Shown here piece by piece: positions 12,150 through 24,927 of a stretch of DNA of 64,000 bases (the stretch's first letter is position 1; each line of letters opens with the position of its first letter). This DNA comes from Glandiceps talaboti (lineage: Eukaryota; Hemichordata; Enteropneusta; Spengelidae). The notes below the pieces were generated by a model. The model searched no databases. It saw nothing but the letters and a program-made list of their open reading frames with translations, and had not been told where the DNA came from. Position numbers and translations under genes: made by a program. The stretch is taken from the NCBI RefSeq assembly GCF_964340395.1, contig NC_135564.1, positions 9,452,861 through 9,516,860 on the forward strand, given 5' to 3'.

Positions 12150-14400
12150 GACTGACGCTCCCCTTGAATATAGTCTATAAATAAACTTCAAAAAGAGAGT
12201 AGTTTTGGAAACTTAGACAGGTACGCTCTTCGTAAAAAATACTCATTAAAATCGTATATAATATCTTTTAATTTCATTACTATGAAATTACAGTTATTAA
12301 ATCGAATATATTGTACGGACCGATAAATTATATCACAAATGACCCAATTATTTGGAGGATTACATTCTTTTAAAGATTATTATTCCAATTTGGGAATTAT
12401 TACAACTCGCAATTTGATATGCGGGTATAATGGTAATAGCTACGTTCTAAATGTCATAGATATAGCATTAGACTGATCGTTTGTGAAATCGATTCTTCGT
12501 CGGTCTCTTCGAAGCTTCGCTAGTAATTGTAGTTACCTTTGCGTGTACTCATTCCCTAGACTTTTTTCCCTTCAAGCTCTGCTATTATTTGAACTTTGAT
12601 TTTTTTTAAAATGATAGCATTACAAAAACATGAATACTGCATGCTGGGTGACCTATTCGTATCTTGAGTTGGAAAACAAACCTTTGAAGACTTAAAAGTT
12701 TGTAAAGTAGTGTCGATGATATGATTCGGCGTAATATCCATTGCTTGTTGCGCAATTTAGCAGCTACACGGGTTGTGTGAGTGTTCAATCTCAATTTTGA
12801 AAACATAATTTTGATACTTACTGTGTTTAACACTTGAATGATTGAAATCGACCGTCGTCAATGTCACATGACTAATTAATCCAAGATGTAATAAATCCGG
12901 ATGTTCAACTAAATTTACGAACACTAACTAGAGGTCAATAATGCTAAATTTAAAGCTGAGTTTACCGTCGGATTATTTATCGGGCTGTAGATTTGTATAT
13001 AAAACCCTCTTTAGATTTATTTTATAACACTTTCAGTTTACAGCCCTTTGTGTAGTGCCCTCGCTCTTAGCAATATAACTAGTATGATGATGTATACGCC
13101 TTCGATTACATCAAAATCGGGTTCTTGTGTTTCTAGCACGGCTGGTAGCATGATAGGGGTTGACCGCCACATTTTACTGTAATACGCAATGACTGAGTTT
13201 TACCGAGTACAATTCTATATAGCTAGTGATGATTACGCATAGGTATACTTCAGTAGATAGAATACGCCATTCACCTTTCAACACGCAACCAAACGTTTAA
13301 TAAAACGACGTATAAAACTAGCTTACCCCCCCCCCCCTTACCGGCCATGTCATGATTGATCCCAGCCTCTCCCGATTACTAGACAACAGACCAGACACAA
13401 CTATATTAGACATGTGTATGTTTGCAGACTGTTTTTTGTAATTAAAGTAGCACAACCTGAGTTTATAAGCTTTTTGCTCATGTGGAAATACTTAAATAAA
13501 ACCATTATTCCAGTATAATGTTAATGTCGATCTCTTAAAAAAAAATAACATTGCGATTGTCTTCAGTCTCTCATTGTTAGTGCAGTTGATTGCAAAGTAG
13601 GAATTCCCTGGTCATTTTTGATGCGTATCATAAATTACGTCATTGGATATTTTATGAGTAATATCTCTATAATGCCAGGTTTGAGTTCAATCAATTGCAA
13701 GTGGTAGTTAAGTGTGCTTCAGTAGGTACAATACCGCACATACATTTTAAATACGCAGTAAAAGCTACACGCAATGCAAATACGTATAAACTCAGCTTGT
13801 GCCCCTTTAATTGCAAAATGAAAAAAACCCCAACAATTTGATGTGCACGTAAAGACGAAAGGAAACCTTATTGTACAGTATTGCACACGGGATCGTACAA
13901 TCCTTTTCCACATATTTACTTGCACTGCATTTCGTATTTAGTTTACTCATATATTCAAATTATGAGTATATTCGTAATGAGTGTTTTAGGTATGAACTTT
14001 GACCTGCAGACGATAATTGGAATGATACAAGTATAGGCACGCTGTAGTTTGGATTAGAGATATATTTACCAAATGCCTACTCAAGTACAAAAGTGAACGT
14101 CATATCTTGGATTTTAATAAAACTGTCAAACCTGTTCACATCAACATTTGCGAGGCGTGCGATTACTCTATTCAGCTTAAAGGATACACGTAAATTGATA
14201 ACATTTCAACTGGAAAGCCGCCATTAACATTATATCTGTAATACATATTGATTCAGTCATGTGTTAATAGTGAACTGCGAATGTGGAGGTGTTTTATAAT
14301 TGGCAGTCGCTTGTGAGAATATATAAATATCTTTGAAACTGAGGGCGCTGTAAGACAATTTCCCTGATTATGTTATTTTCGTCTAGTGAAACGTGTCTCA
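12150..14400. other. Intergenic region, no gene recognised
   Basis: Contains a TATA-like string at about 12996 and a poly-C run at about 13326-13337. No open frame or splice-flanked exon here is convincing. Confidence 0.45.
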
Positions 14401-14411
14401 TTTCATTAGAC

Positions 14412-14423
14412 GTGTGCGTGTGT

Positions 14424-14489
<66 letters not shown>

Positions 14490-14552
14490 CTGTGTGTGTG
14501 CCAGTGTATGTATGTATGTATGTATGTATGTATGTATGTATGTATGTATGTA

Positions 14553-14603
<51 letters not shown>

Positions 14604-14671
14604 ATGTATGTATGTATGTATGTATGTATGTATGTATGTATGTATGTATGTATGTATGTATGTATGTATGT
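14412..14671. repeat. Compound microsatellite (TA)n-(TG)n-(TATG)n-(TCTG)n-(TATG)n
   Basis: TA tract 14427-14457, TG tract 14457-14500, TATG 14506-14553, TCTG 14553-14601, TATG to 14671. The apparent proteins in all frames are artefacts. Confidence 0.98.
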
Positions 14672-14679
14672 GTCACTTT

Positions 14680-16690
14680 CCCAATCTTACTTTATCTTAT
14701 GTTCATAGTCTCCAGTATATATTTTGCTTGTCATAATGTAACCGAACGGAGATTAATTTTTCAGTTTAGTAGACATTGCAAAGGTTAGCATCCATCGTAC
14801 GTTGTAGAATTGAACCTATCAAGTGTACTCTCCCAGGTACAATTACTTTCGACTGCTTCAATCTATAACGTAGTAAGTATACATCATAAAGATAAAGAAC
14901 AGTATGTATATGGTTGTTAAGAGAAACGTGAAATCGTGATCTAGCAATGTCCTATCGTATCGTATCGTAGCGTATACCGTATCGACGCCATAATAACAAA
15001 TAGTCCCAACGGTCTAATGAATAATTGTGTCGATATTGTCATCTAAAACATGTTGTTCCTCGGATGAATAGCTCGTTTTTCATTGATAACTAAAACAATG
15101 TTAACATGTTAATCAATCTTCCCTGAAATGCTGTACGTCCAACAGTCTACTTCATTATACAGTCATGTTACATGTAGACTGTGCTCTAATAAACACTATG
15201 GTCGATATCACATTTGTTAGCAATGTAAAGCAGTTTAAATACAAAATATTTCGTATGTTCAAAATCTATTCCATGGGGTTATGCGATGAAAGCAATCATG
15301 TTTCTATTAGACTTTAACCCCAAATGTCTCACTACCCCCCCCACCCACCCACCCACTCACCCACCACTAAAATACAAAACATGACGCTTATACAACATAT
15401 CTATATTTTGACTTATGCGTAGAACAATGTTTATGAAATATAGCAAATTCCTTAAGAATTCAAACGATCCTTCAATCGTTTGTACATTTTATCACTTCCA
15501 GGCTCTGCAAGTAGAGGGCGTCACCTCTCGCCAAGACCTGTAAATTCCGAATTCTTTGCAGTGGTCTTTGGCTCTGAGTACGACCTTCCACCCTGTTGAC
15601 AACGCGGAGAGTTTCAACGGGTAAATTAGAAGTACAAAGAAACATCGGTTATCTATACAGAAATATTCGTGTTTGTTTTCAGGAGGTCATTACTTTAAAA
15701 CCGTATTTAGATACTACTAATGGTTTAATGACCAGGATAAATATGATACATGCGCTGCATTCATAATCAGTTTGTCAGTTAACGAGTTTATTAGTGGAAA
15801 CATTCTAAATAAATTATGATTAATCTAGTAACAATCAAAACAATTAATTGATTGCAACCAATAAACTGATTATTTATTGATAAATAGGTGGAATTTGTAG
15901 GCCTCGCATTCCGCAGATGAAAGAGAGGTTGAATTCGTTATTTGACACATATAATACGAAAGTTTGAATTTTAGCTCGTCCTATCAAATCCTTGTCTGAC
16001 AAGTGGTTACATAAATTATTAATACAAGTAGCATGTTGTTCGCACTGACGTGTGTACATTTTAAAAAAACGCTTTGAAACACCTGGCGTTTTAAAGAAAG
16101 GCTACAGATAGATAACAAGTATGACCACGGTAGAGGCAATTGTATTATTCGTAGGATTCTCAGTCTCGGCTTCTGTATCTATAAAGCACAAAAAAACTGC
16201 ATACAGTGTGTTGTGAAAATCACTTTATTTGGTGTTACACACAATATCAATTATCTAGAGAACTGTACAGTGTGTGAAGATTAACGCTGTCACACGCTCC
16301 TTGATTTTATTTCAGGGTACATGGAAAAAAACAGTATCATGGGATTATTGGTAAGCGTTGCAAAAAGTGGATAAATGAGGGATACACAGTGCAATGCATT
16401 AAAGTCGAGATTAGATATGGACTGAGTTGTATCGATTTTATCGTGCTCGAGATACTCTCCTTCATACACTATTTACCCTCCATCTTTTCTTTCCAAACAC
16501 ATTTGGACAGCATCGTGACGTTAATTCTCATTTCATCCCGCTGAGTTTATATCTCTATTAAGATTTAAAAATTTGTTTCATGTTTTGACGTGTTACACAC
16601 AGTACACAAAAGTGCTAGCAGTTGTACCAAAGAGTGACAAACTCTAGCTAAAGGATTCACTCTAAATTGTTATTTTGTTGTTAGTATTAA
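14680..16690. other. Intergenic region, only short repeats
   Basis: A (CGTAT)n run lies at about 14953-14985 and a (CCCA)n run at about 15335-15366. Nothing else was recognised. Confidence 0.45.
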
Positions 16691-16701
16691 ACTCGACTAT
16701 A

Positions 16702-16865
16702 TAAGTGAGTGAGTGAGTGAGTGAGTGAGTGAGTGAGTGAATGGATGAATGAATGAATGAATGAATGAGTGTGTGAGTGAGTGAGTGAGTGAGTGAGTAA
16801 GAGTGAATAAATAAATGAATTAATTAATGATTGAATGATTGAATGAATGAATGAATGAATGAATA
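16702..16865. repeat. (GTGA)n / (GAAT)n microsatellite
   Basis: GTGA at 16704-16740 and 16770-16798, GAAT at 16744-16767 and 16829-16865. The minus-strand frame (IHSFIHS) is an artefact. Confidence 0.95.
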
Positions 16866-16952
16866 TCTGACGCAAAGTTAGATTTTTTTCAAAAACAAAA
16901 ATAAATTAGCAAACGTGTATCTAAATATCTAACATTTAGAATCGAAGTTGAT

Positions 16953-17088
<136 letters not shown>

Positions 17089-17089
17089 T

Positions 17090-18655
17090 ACACACAATCA
17101 GATCCGAACTAATTATAAACGGTACGAACAAGATTGTTTCACTAATGGTGTAAAAAGTGGTAAAACAATATAATCAACGTTGGTATCCCCAGTCTGTAAC
17201 TGAAACCTTAGCTTCAATTAGATTGAGAGAACGAAAATTATTTTAAATACACCTTTATAGAATATACACTACTAATAATTGCTTGACACTATTGCGTAAA
17301 CACAGTTTAGGCAATGAATCAACATATACCGAGAACATTTGAAGAAAGAACCCGATTGTCAGGCGTCTCCTTAATGTATTGGTACCCTTGTCTCATGATA
17401 TCATTTTACAATCATAATTATACAAATGGATGTACACGTTTAAAGACACATTTGTGTTGTTTGAAAAGTACAAATATATTTCAATATGAAAAAAAAATAA
17501 ACGCCAAACACAATAACATTATATTTCGTTTCACCCTGTTTCAATTTAAAAGTATAGCCTTTCTGTTCATAACATGCGAGTCTATATAATAGCAAGCCAA
17601 ACTATATGAATACATATTTCGTGGCGTTGGTGGTAAACATACTACTCGAACTGAAATATTAATATTGTTAGTGGTGAATACACTGTCTCTAAAACCTATC
17701 TGACAGTATCTGGGGCGTGTGGGGAAGGGAACAGTTATGAATGTTTCAGATATCTATCTGAACATTTTTTCTAAAACTTTCATAAATGTACAGCTTTAAT
17801 TGATGATGAGATTGCGTTCCCAAATTCCTAACTAGAAAAACTAGACCGAAACCCTCCCAGATTTATAATCATGTTTTCAAATGAAATCAGATTAGTTTGC
17901 TTAGCATATATGTTAATTTACCATTTTATGAACATACAGTGCAGTGAGCTGTATAAGTATGTACAAAACGTTGTGTTTATATATACACTTTGCCAGAGGG
18001 GAACTTTGAGAGAACCTGTGTGAGTCATATATCAGAAGGTAAGTTTATACGAACAAGTTTGAGTGAACGGAGTGAAGTGGCGCACAGTTAGAATTTATCC
18101 CTGCATTTTAATAAATCTTTGAACTTCTGCTACTTCTTAATGATTCAATGCGACATTCTGCTTCTTGTTCAAGATTTCGTATGACGCTGTAGTGTTTTAT
18201 TATTACCCAGGGATTCAATACAATTGGCAATGTCAACAAATAATTGCTTTTCTTTGAAACGATGTTGTAATGGATTGATTTGTCACGAGTGTAACATTCT
18301 CGACTGTATGTAAATACTAGTAGCGTATAATCGATAACTATTACCAATAGTAATGAAACTAAGTTGAGAATATCAGATAGTGCTGTGAATCTAATGCCGA
18401 ATTCAAGAGAGAGTCACCATAGAACAGCATTTTTTCAATTGCTCATAGTAAATAGTCTGAGAGTAAATTAACTAGGATTTACTGAATTAGGGAGGTACGT
18501 TGACAAAGATTGCCTGTCTTTTGTTCAATATAATTATTGATTGTTTAGTGTAGGTCGATATGTGATTGGTGTATCTCTGTATAAACCTCTTCATTCTTTG
18601 CTAGTCTTCTCTTTTTAACAAGTGCAATGTTAATAAAAATGATAATAAAAATACC
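17090..18655. other. Region upstream of gene B, no gene recognised
   Basis: Anonymous AT-rich DNA. Frames at 17314-17589 (plus) and 18108-18347 (minus) show no recognisable protein. Confidence 0.45.
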
Positions 18656-18661
18656 CCTAGC

Positions 18662-18808
18662 TATATTTAACGGCAGACATTGCCCATAAAATTGCAGTTT
18701 CAATCTACAATCCTGTGTGAGGACGTTTGATTGTTACTCGACGTTTAGCCTGCAGCTACACGCAGAAGTCAGTTTTTACCTTGTCACCCCAGAAGACGTT
18801 ATCTAAAG
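18662..18808 (+). promoter_or_regulatory. Candidate promoter and 5' non-coding exon of gene B
   Basis: A TATA-like TATATTTAA at 18662-18670 is followed at 18719 by GAGGACGTTTGATTGT and by a donor CTAAAG/GTGAGG (GT at 18809). Gene C has TATAAAT at 41271, the near-identical GAGGACCGTTTGATTGT at 41319 and a donor GAAG/GTGAGT at 41353. In both, the motif lies about 48-57 bp after the TATA-like box. This conserved layout suggests homologous leader exons. The transcription start would be about 18690-18700. No transcript data were available. Confidence 0.45.
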
Positions 18809-19504
18809 GTGAGGAGATCTTTTCTTTGTTGACTGTCTTCTACGCCAAGTCAAACGGCAGTCTGTAGTCTGTACATGTATATATGGACATCTACATATGA
18901 TCCATACACATCGCCTTTTAAGTATAACCTTGCACGTTTACAAGAATGACACTTGGTCAAGCCGTATGTCTCAGACCTGCAATTAATGTATTGCTTGCGT
19001 CCCTTCTGTGGTCAATATCATGTCATTACTACTAAATGTATTTTCCTTGGAGGTGGAGGGTGGGGTGAGGATCGGTGGGGGTTGTAATGGTGTTGAAGCA
19101 TCACTGATTTGCTTCACGCGAAGTTGTGAATGTATATGTATGCCATATAGCAGCAGCAGCAAAGCAAATAGTTACAATGACCAATGCGTTGATACTTTTG
19201 GAGAATGTTAGCTTAATGAACTCTGAAAGTAGTGGACATCGGTATGATTTGATATATTTTGCCCGTACGATATAGCTAATGCAAATTAAACCAAAAAATA
19301 AGGTATTTGGTGAAGGTAATTGGTCTTATTTTAATATTTGTCGAACGTTTAGTGACAGTAACTAGTGTACGCAATTCTACACTGAATTAAATCTAATCAA
19401 GTAGATTAGATTATCACCAGTCTGTCTCATTTCAAATACCAAAATGAATGCCTAAAAATACCAGATTTTTCTTCGTTGACATATTTCTTCAATCCGTTAA
19501 GAAA

Positions 19505-19681
19505 TACACACATACATACATACATACATACATACATACATACATACATACATACATACATACATACATACATACATACATACATGCATGCATGCATGCA
19601 TGCATGCATGCATGCATGTATGTATGTATGTATGTATGCATACATACATACATACATACATACATACATACATACATACAT
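19505..19681. repeat. Compound microsatellite (ACAT)n-(GCAT)n-(GTAT)n-(ACAT)n
   Basis: CATA-type repeats switch to CATG, then TATG, then back to CATA. The tract is self-complementary and could fold. Gene B intron 1. Confidence 0.97.
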
Positions 19682-19829
19682 CTTCTCAACACATGACAAT
19701 AGTACAGTTGATATGCGGATAAGTGGCACTGAGGAACCAAAACGATCTACATATATATTGATTTTTAAAGAGTATTCTGCTGTTATTAAATAATGTGTGA
19801 TTCCCACCATCGATTTAGTTTCAAACACA

Positions 19830-19989
19830 AATGTATGTATGTATGTATGTATGTATGTATGTATGTATGTATGTATGTATGTATGTATGCATGCATGCAT
19901 GCATGCATGCATGCATGCATGCATGTATGTATGTATGTATGTATGTATGTATGTATGTATGTATGTATGTATGTATGTATGTATGTATT
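19830..19989. repeat. Compound microsatellite (TATG)n-(CATG)n-(TATG)n
   Basis: The inverted-complement arrangement of the tract 150 bp upstream. Also in gene B intron 1. Confidence 0.97.
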
Positions 19990-20375
19990 GATGGCTGTCC
20001 ACAGATACTACATCTAAATAGGTCAATGTGCAACATACATTATATATACCATTATAACAAACATGTGCGGCTTAAAGCTACTCAAGGTCCAATTATTGTT
20101 GAGAACAAGTCACTGGAGCATGACAATAAATACAGTTGATACTTGATACGTTATTACTCCTTTGTACAATTGTATGTATTGGCAATCTAGCCCAATCAGA
20201 AATGTATGACATCCATTGGAAATATTGTTTCGAACAAAGACTGATATATATTGGAGTGCTTTAAACAGTGATGTATGTTACTGATAATGACATAGTCGCG
20301 TAGTCGATGAAATAAGGGTCATCAGAACATTACAGTCATCAAATCAAATTGTGACTAATGTTTGTTTTATATAGT

Positions 20376-20436
<61 letters not shown>

Positions 20437-20523
20437 CCAACCCACCTACCTATCTACATACATACATACATACATACATACATACATACATACATACATA
20501 CATACATACATACATACATACAT
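20376..20523. repeat. (CA)n and (ACAT)n microsatellites
   Basis: CA tract about 20377-20432, then ACAT about 20455-20523. Confidence 0.97.
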
Positions 20524-20799
20524 GTCAGCAGATAGTATTACTTTGTCTTTGTCACGACCAGGTACTGTAACGTTGCCATGGTGATTAAAGAACCAACCTT
20601 GTAAGCGTGATGGAAGATAAAAGACCACGTGCACGTTACGAGATTAATGCCAGATTAAACGAGTCTCTTGTTGATAAACTTTCTTATCTAAGTTCAAACT
20701 ATGATCGTTTCTTGCAAAGCCCTAAGATTATGTTACCGACCCCTCCTGTCACACAGTGTTACAACCCCGCTTCAAGTTACCTCTCATCGGCTCTGTTTA

Positions 20800-21010
20800 A
20801 TACAACCACGTAGAAATCAATAAGAAACTGCATTTTTCTACAATGTCAGGTAGCAAGATAACAATTTCTTGCTACATTTTGTCTAAATGAAATAAACCAT
20901 TTTGACCTACCATGCGTGTTGTAACTAGATGCAGACACGTCGTGTTTTGATGTCTGCATGCGGGCAGGTTAATTCATTTCATTTAAACAAAATATGGTTG
21001 TAACAAAGAG
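20800..21010 (+). repeat. Dispersed repeat with internal inverted segments, copy 1
   Basis: Contains AGGTAGCAAGATAACAATTT and TTGCTACATTTTGTCTAAAT, then GATGCAGACACG with its inverse CGTGTTTTGATGTCTGCAT and a right arm ending ATTTAAACAAAATATG. A reverse-complement relative lies at 22640-22770. Gene B intron 1. Confidence 0.55.
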
Positions 21011-21240
21011 AGTTGGGGAATGGTAACTTAAAACGGGTGGATAAATATAACCACTTTCGTCACTTATCGGATACCATAAACTAGGTATTTCTCTGTCTGT
21101 GATAATACAAACATGTGATGTGTTGACTGCCCTATCAATCATTTCAAAAACATCTTTTGTTAGCGATTGCTAAAAGTATGTACATTATCTTGGTGCTTTT
21201 AATACTGAATAAAGTACAACGTATACGTATTTTGTTTTAG

Positions 21241-21311
21241 GTACAAAAAGGAAATTATATATACAAAGAGTGTGATGGACATAAAAATGAACAGATTTAA
21301 CAGAGTTTCAG
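21241..21311 (+). CDS. Gene B first coding exon with part of the leader
   Basis: Acceptor ttttgttttag (AG at 21239-21240) and donor TTTCAG/GTAAGA (GT at 21312). The ATG is at 21275. It encodes MDIKMNRFNRVS plus one base (phase 1). The second ATG (codon 5) is an alternative start. This exon matches the start exon of gene C in layout: leader acceptor, short basic N-terminus beginning MD, ending in a Ser codon plus G. Confidence 0.65.
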
Positions 21312-21783
21312 GTAAGAAATGTTACTAATCATTAAATCCATGTATATATTTTGATATTAAGATCATGTTACTTCTCAAATACCATAGAACTTGAACATTT
21401 TCTGTAGATGTGTGGAGTTGCTGTGAAAAAGTATACGAGAAATTATTTTGACTCCAAAAAAAACCTGGAGGGAATCAAACACTAAATAGCTTATTTTTGA
21501 AGGACGATGCTATATTGCAAACAATGAAACTTGAAACGTGAGTGATCTGATTATATTAATTCGTTCACGGTTTTTGATGTGCTTTTGTTTATCTATTTTC
21601 CTGATATGTTTAATGTACAATAACATACCCAGTTTGTACATATACAACTATTTCAATATCCTAGTTGCAGTTTTAGACTTCAATAACAGTAATTGTGGTA
21701 TGTATCCTATGCGACATAGCAAGTTCCAATCAATTAAAGTAACAAAGAATTTAATCCCAGTGATGACGACGGCGACGACGACG

Positions 21784-21828
<45 letters not shown>

Positions 21829-21840
21829 CTGACGACGACG

Positions 21841-21875
<35 letters not shown>

Positions 21876-24853
21876 AACAACAACAGCAGCAACAGCAACA
21901 ACATTAACTTCATTTATATTGGTTTTTCCTTTTATTCTACAGTGTTTGTGTTCATTATGATGCATCTATTAGTCCAACTGATACAAGCAGGACCACATCG
22001 TCCTTATCCATATCCATTTCTACATCCAAAACTTAAGGTACAACCTATGCAAGGTAAACGACTGGGATCCTCTCTTCAGGGCTACAGACAAAGAGCACCT
22101 AAGAAAATAAATGTTCCTGACATCAAGCAAATCTTGAAGTATCTTGATGATGGCGATGGTAATGGCAAGTAGATAACATAACTTTATGTGTATACAGTGA
22201 CTTTTACTCTATATACTTATTATGGTATATTCTTTGTGAATAATGTAAAATTGGCCAATGAAAAACAAGTAATAACAGAAAGAAAATTCTTGAATATTTT
22301 TTTTACAGTTTGGTCATAGATTTAAATATCACCTCTCTCAATTTTCATGACAAAGTAACATAGTTTAATGTTGTGTTTAATTTGTTTAATTAAAACTAAA
22401 CATTTACCCTATCATTAATATTATATGTGGACTCATTATATACTCACATTGCTTCATGGTTCATATTATGTATACCACATATTCACCCTTTTAGATTTAA
22501 GTTGTACAGTTGAATACTTGTACAACCCGTTCTCCGTTAGTGTTAACTGGCTCTGTGTAATTTGAAAGAGCCATGCAGCATCCAATCAAAACTGCTCATT
22601 TACACTTTAAGGTGGCAAAATTAGCGCCCGCAAGTCTGCGTGTAGTTGCAGTACGTGTTTTATTTTTCTTTTAGACAATATGTAACAAGAAATTGTAATT
22701 TTGCTATCTTATTATTGTAGAATGTGTAGTTTTCAGATTTCTGCGAGGTTGTAGCAAACAGAACCAGTGAACAGTAACATGAAACTTGCTGTAACCTTCT
22801 CCTCAAATGCCGTGCTTAACTTTTTACAATAGCTGCAATATTAAATCATGTACAGTCTTCCAACGATTTTTGTTTTTGTTATAAATTGTAGAATTGTAGC
22901 TAGATAATCTTGCAAAAAAAGTCTATCAAGTGTTAATAGTTCCACTAAACATGGTGATGTTGGCTTTTGATTAACTTGACATTAACGTTAGCATTACAAG
23001 CACATATCTGCCCTATATAATACGAACACCACAGTATATGGGACAATCCATGTCCAATACCCAATACAAAAAGTTGGAGCAGGTGCATACATCAAGTTAA
23101 TAACTGCATTCTCATGGTAATGGTATCATCAAAATCACATGTAATGTCATAAAATCAGTTTCTATGGTAATTTAATATTTCAGGGTTAAAATGTCAGGGT
23201 TATTATCATCCCCAAAGTGGCCAGTATCGGCAAATAATCGTAGTTAGAATTACTTTAGATGTACATTAAATCGAAATGGTGTTCTAAGTATCTCCCTAAA
23301 GCTTGAATGCGTTGTAACAATGAAGCTGTAAGACATTTGATAAAGTAGCAATACGAGTGAACTATAATGACAATATAATTTGTAATTCGTGTCTATGTTT
23401 CTATAGAAAAGTCTACTGTCGTATGAAATCGATGGAAATTCAAGTCGAGGTATTCTCATTTTTACTGCAAAATGATGCATGCTTCTAACGGCATTGACTC
23501 ATCACATCACTACCACTAACAGATATATATCTTTGTGCTGCGTACGTACTATATAAACGTATTAACAAGATAGACGAAATGTTATATTAAATATGAGCCT
23601 CTGTACATGTACTCTAAGAATAAATACGAAGCATAAACTACTATCAACATGTACAACTAGATCTAGAGGATAGGATCACGAAGTGCAAACATCATATCGT
23701 TGTTGTTTTTTATCTCCGGTTTGGTGTGGAAAAAATGAAGCACGCCACTCTAAACGACTATCGAGACCTCATCTTCAAATGCTTTAATAATTGAAAATGT
23801 TGCTAGTTAACCCACATTCCTCTTGTGTCCTGTGTCTAAGTTTCTCCTGTCCCCGTTGTCTCATCTTGCAGTTCTACGGTATACTATACTAAGCCTTCCA
23901 GAGAAAATTACTTTGCGATCACAGTTAATCTTTCCTTTCTTGTCCCATTCCCATCCCATTCCCGTTGTATTTTTAAAAAATAATGATACTATGAAAAAAA
24001 ACATACTTTGAATACATTTCGTTAAAGTTCAATCATATACGTTGGAGAGAAGCAGCTATTGGTAATCCCCCTCTCGCTCCCACAAATAGTTGATAAAAGA
24101 ATAGAAAATAAATAAATAAAAATAAAGAAATAAAAAATAGCGCCAATGGCATTGTAGCAGAACTGTAGTTTAAAAAAAAAATCTTATCCACATCTTGATC
24201 CATTTTACATATAGGTTCTGAATGATTATCCAGTTGCCTATCCACTCCTGTTGTTAACTTTGCAATATATGCGGCCATTTGACTGTTACTATGGGCGGGG
24301 TCTTGTTGCTAAGCATATCTGCATATACGTTTTAATGTTTGTCACTTGTCTAAGAATCCCAGTTGTTATCTTTGTGAAATAATCGTTTGGATGTTGCTAT
24401 GGGCGTGGTCATGGTTGATAGGGACATTTGCGTACATATTTCGAATGTTTACTCTCTTTCCTACCAGATGATGTTGTTATTTGACCAAAATATACTGCCA
24501 TTTTGGTTGCTAGGGCCAACTATGTCAAAACCTTTTGAACAATATCTGCAGAATAGCCTAATAGAAACATCTTACCAAATTTCAATGTCATTGACCAAAT
24601 ACTTTGCGAGATATAATTTTTAGACCAAGATTCACATTTTTTAGACATAATTCTGCATATTGCTGATGAGATCATTATATGCTTAATGTTGCCACCAAAT
24701 GCCAAGGCAATCGGTCGGTCGGAGTTTAATTCGTCCACACACATACACACATGTACAGACAGACAGACGGACAGACAGACATACATACACACAGATGGAC
24801 AGACACCGCACCATACCTATAGCATTACTGAACCTTATCAGTTCAGTTATGCT

Positions 24854-24927
<74 letters not shown>

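Noticed and set aside
12990-13060. TATATAAAA string followed by an apparent acceptor, suggesting a promoter
   Set aside because: No downstream exon or open frame could be linked to it, and TATA strings are common in AT-rich DNA.
20607-20813. 68-residue frame beginning MMEDKRPRARYEINARLNES
   Set aside because: It looks somewhat protein-like, but it has no recognisable family and no splice context. Its 3' end overlaps a dispersed repeat. It may be a repeat remnant; no gene called.
22159-22170. Alternative gene B donor GGCAA/GTAGAT at 22169
   Set aside because: It would shift the exit phase from 1 to 2 and break the intron position shared by genes A, B and C. It is kept only as an alternative.
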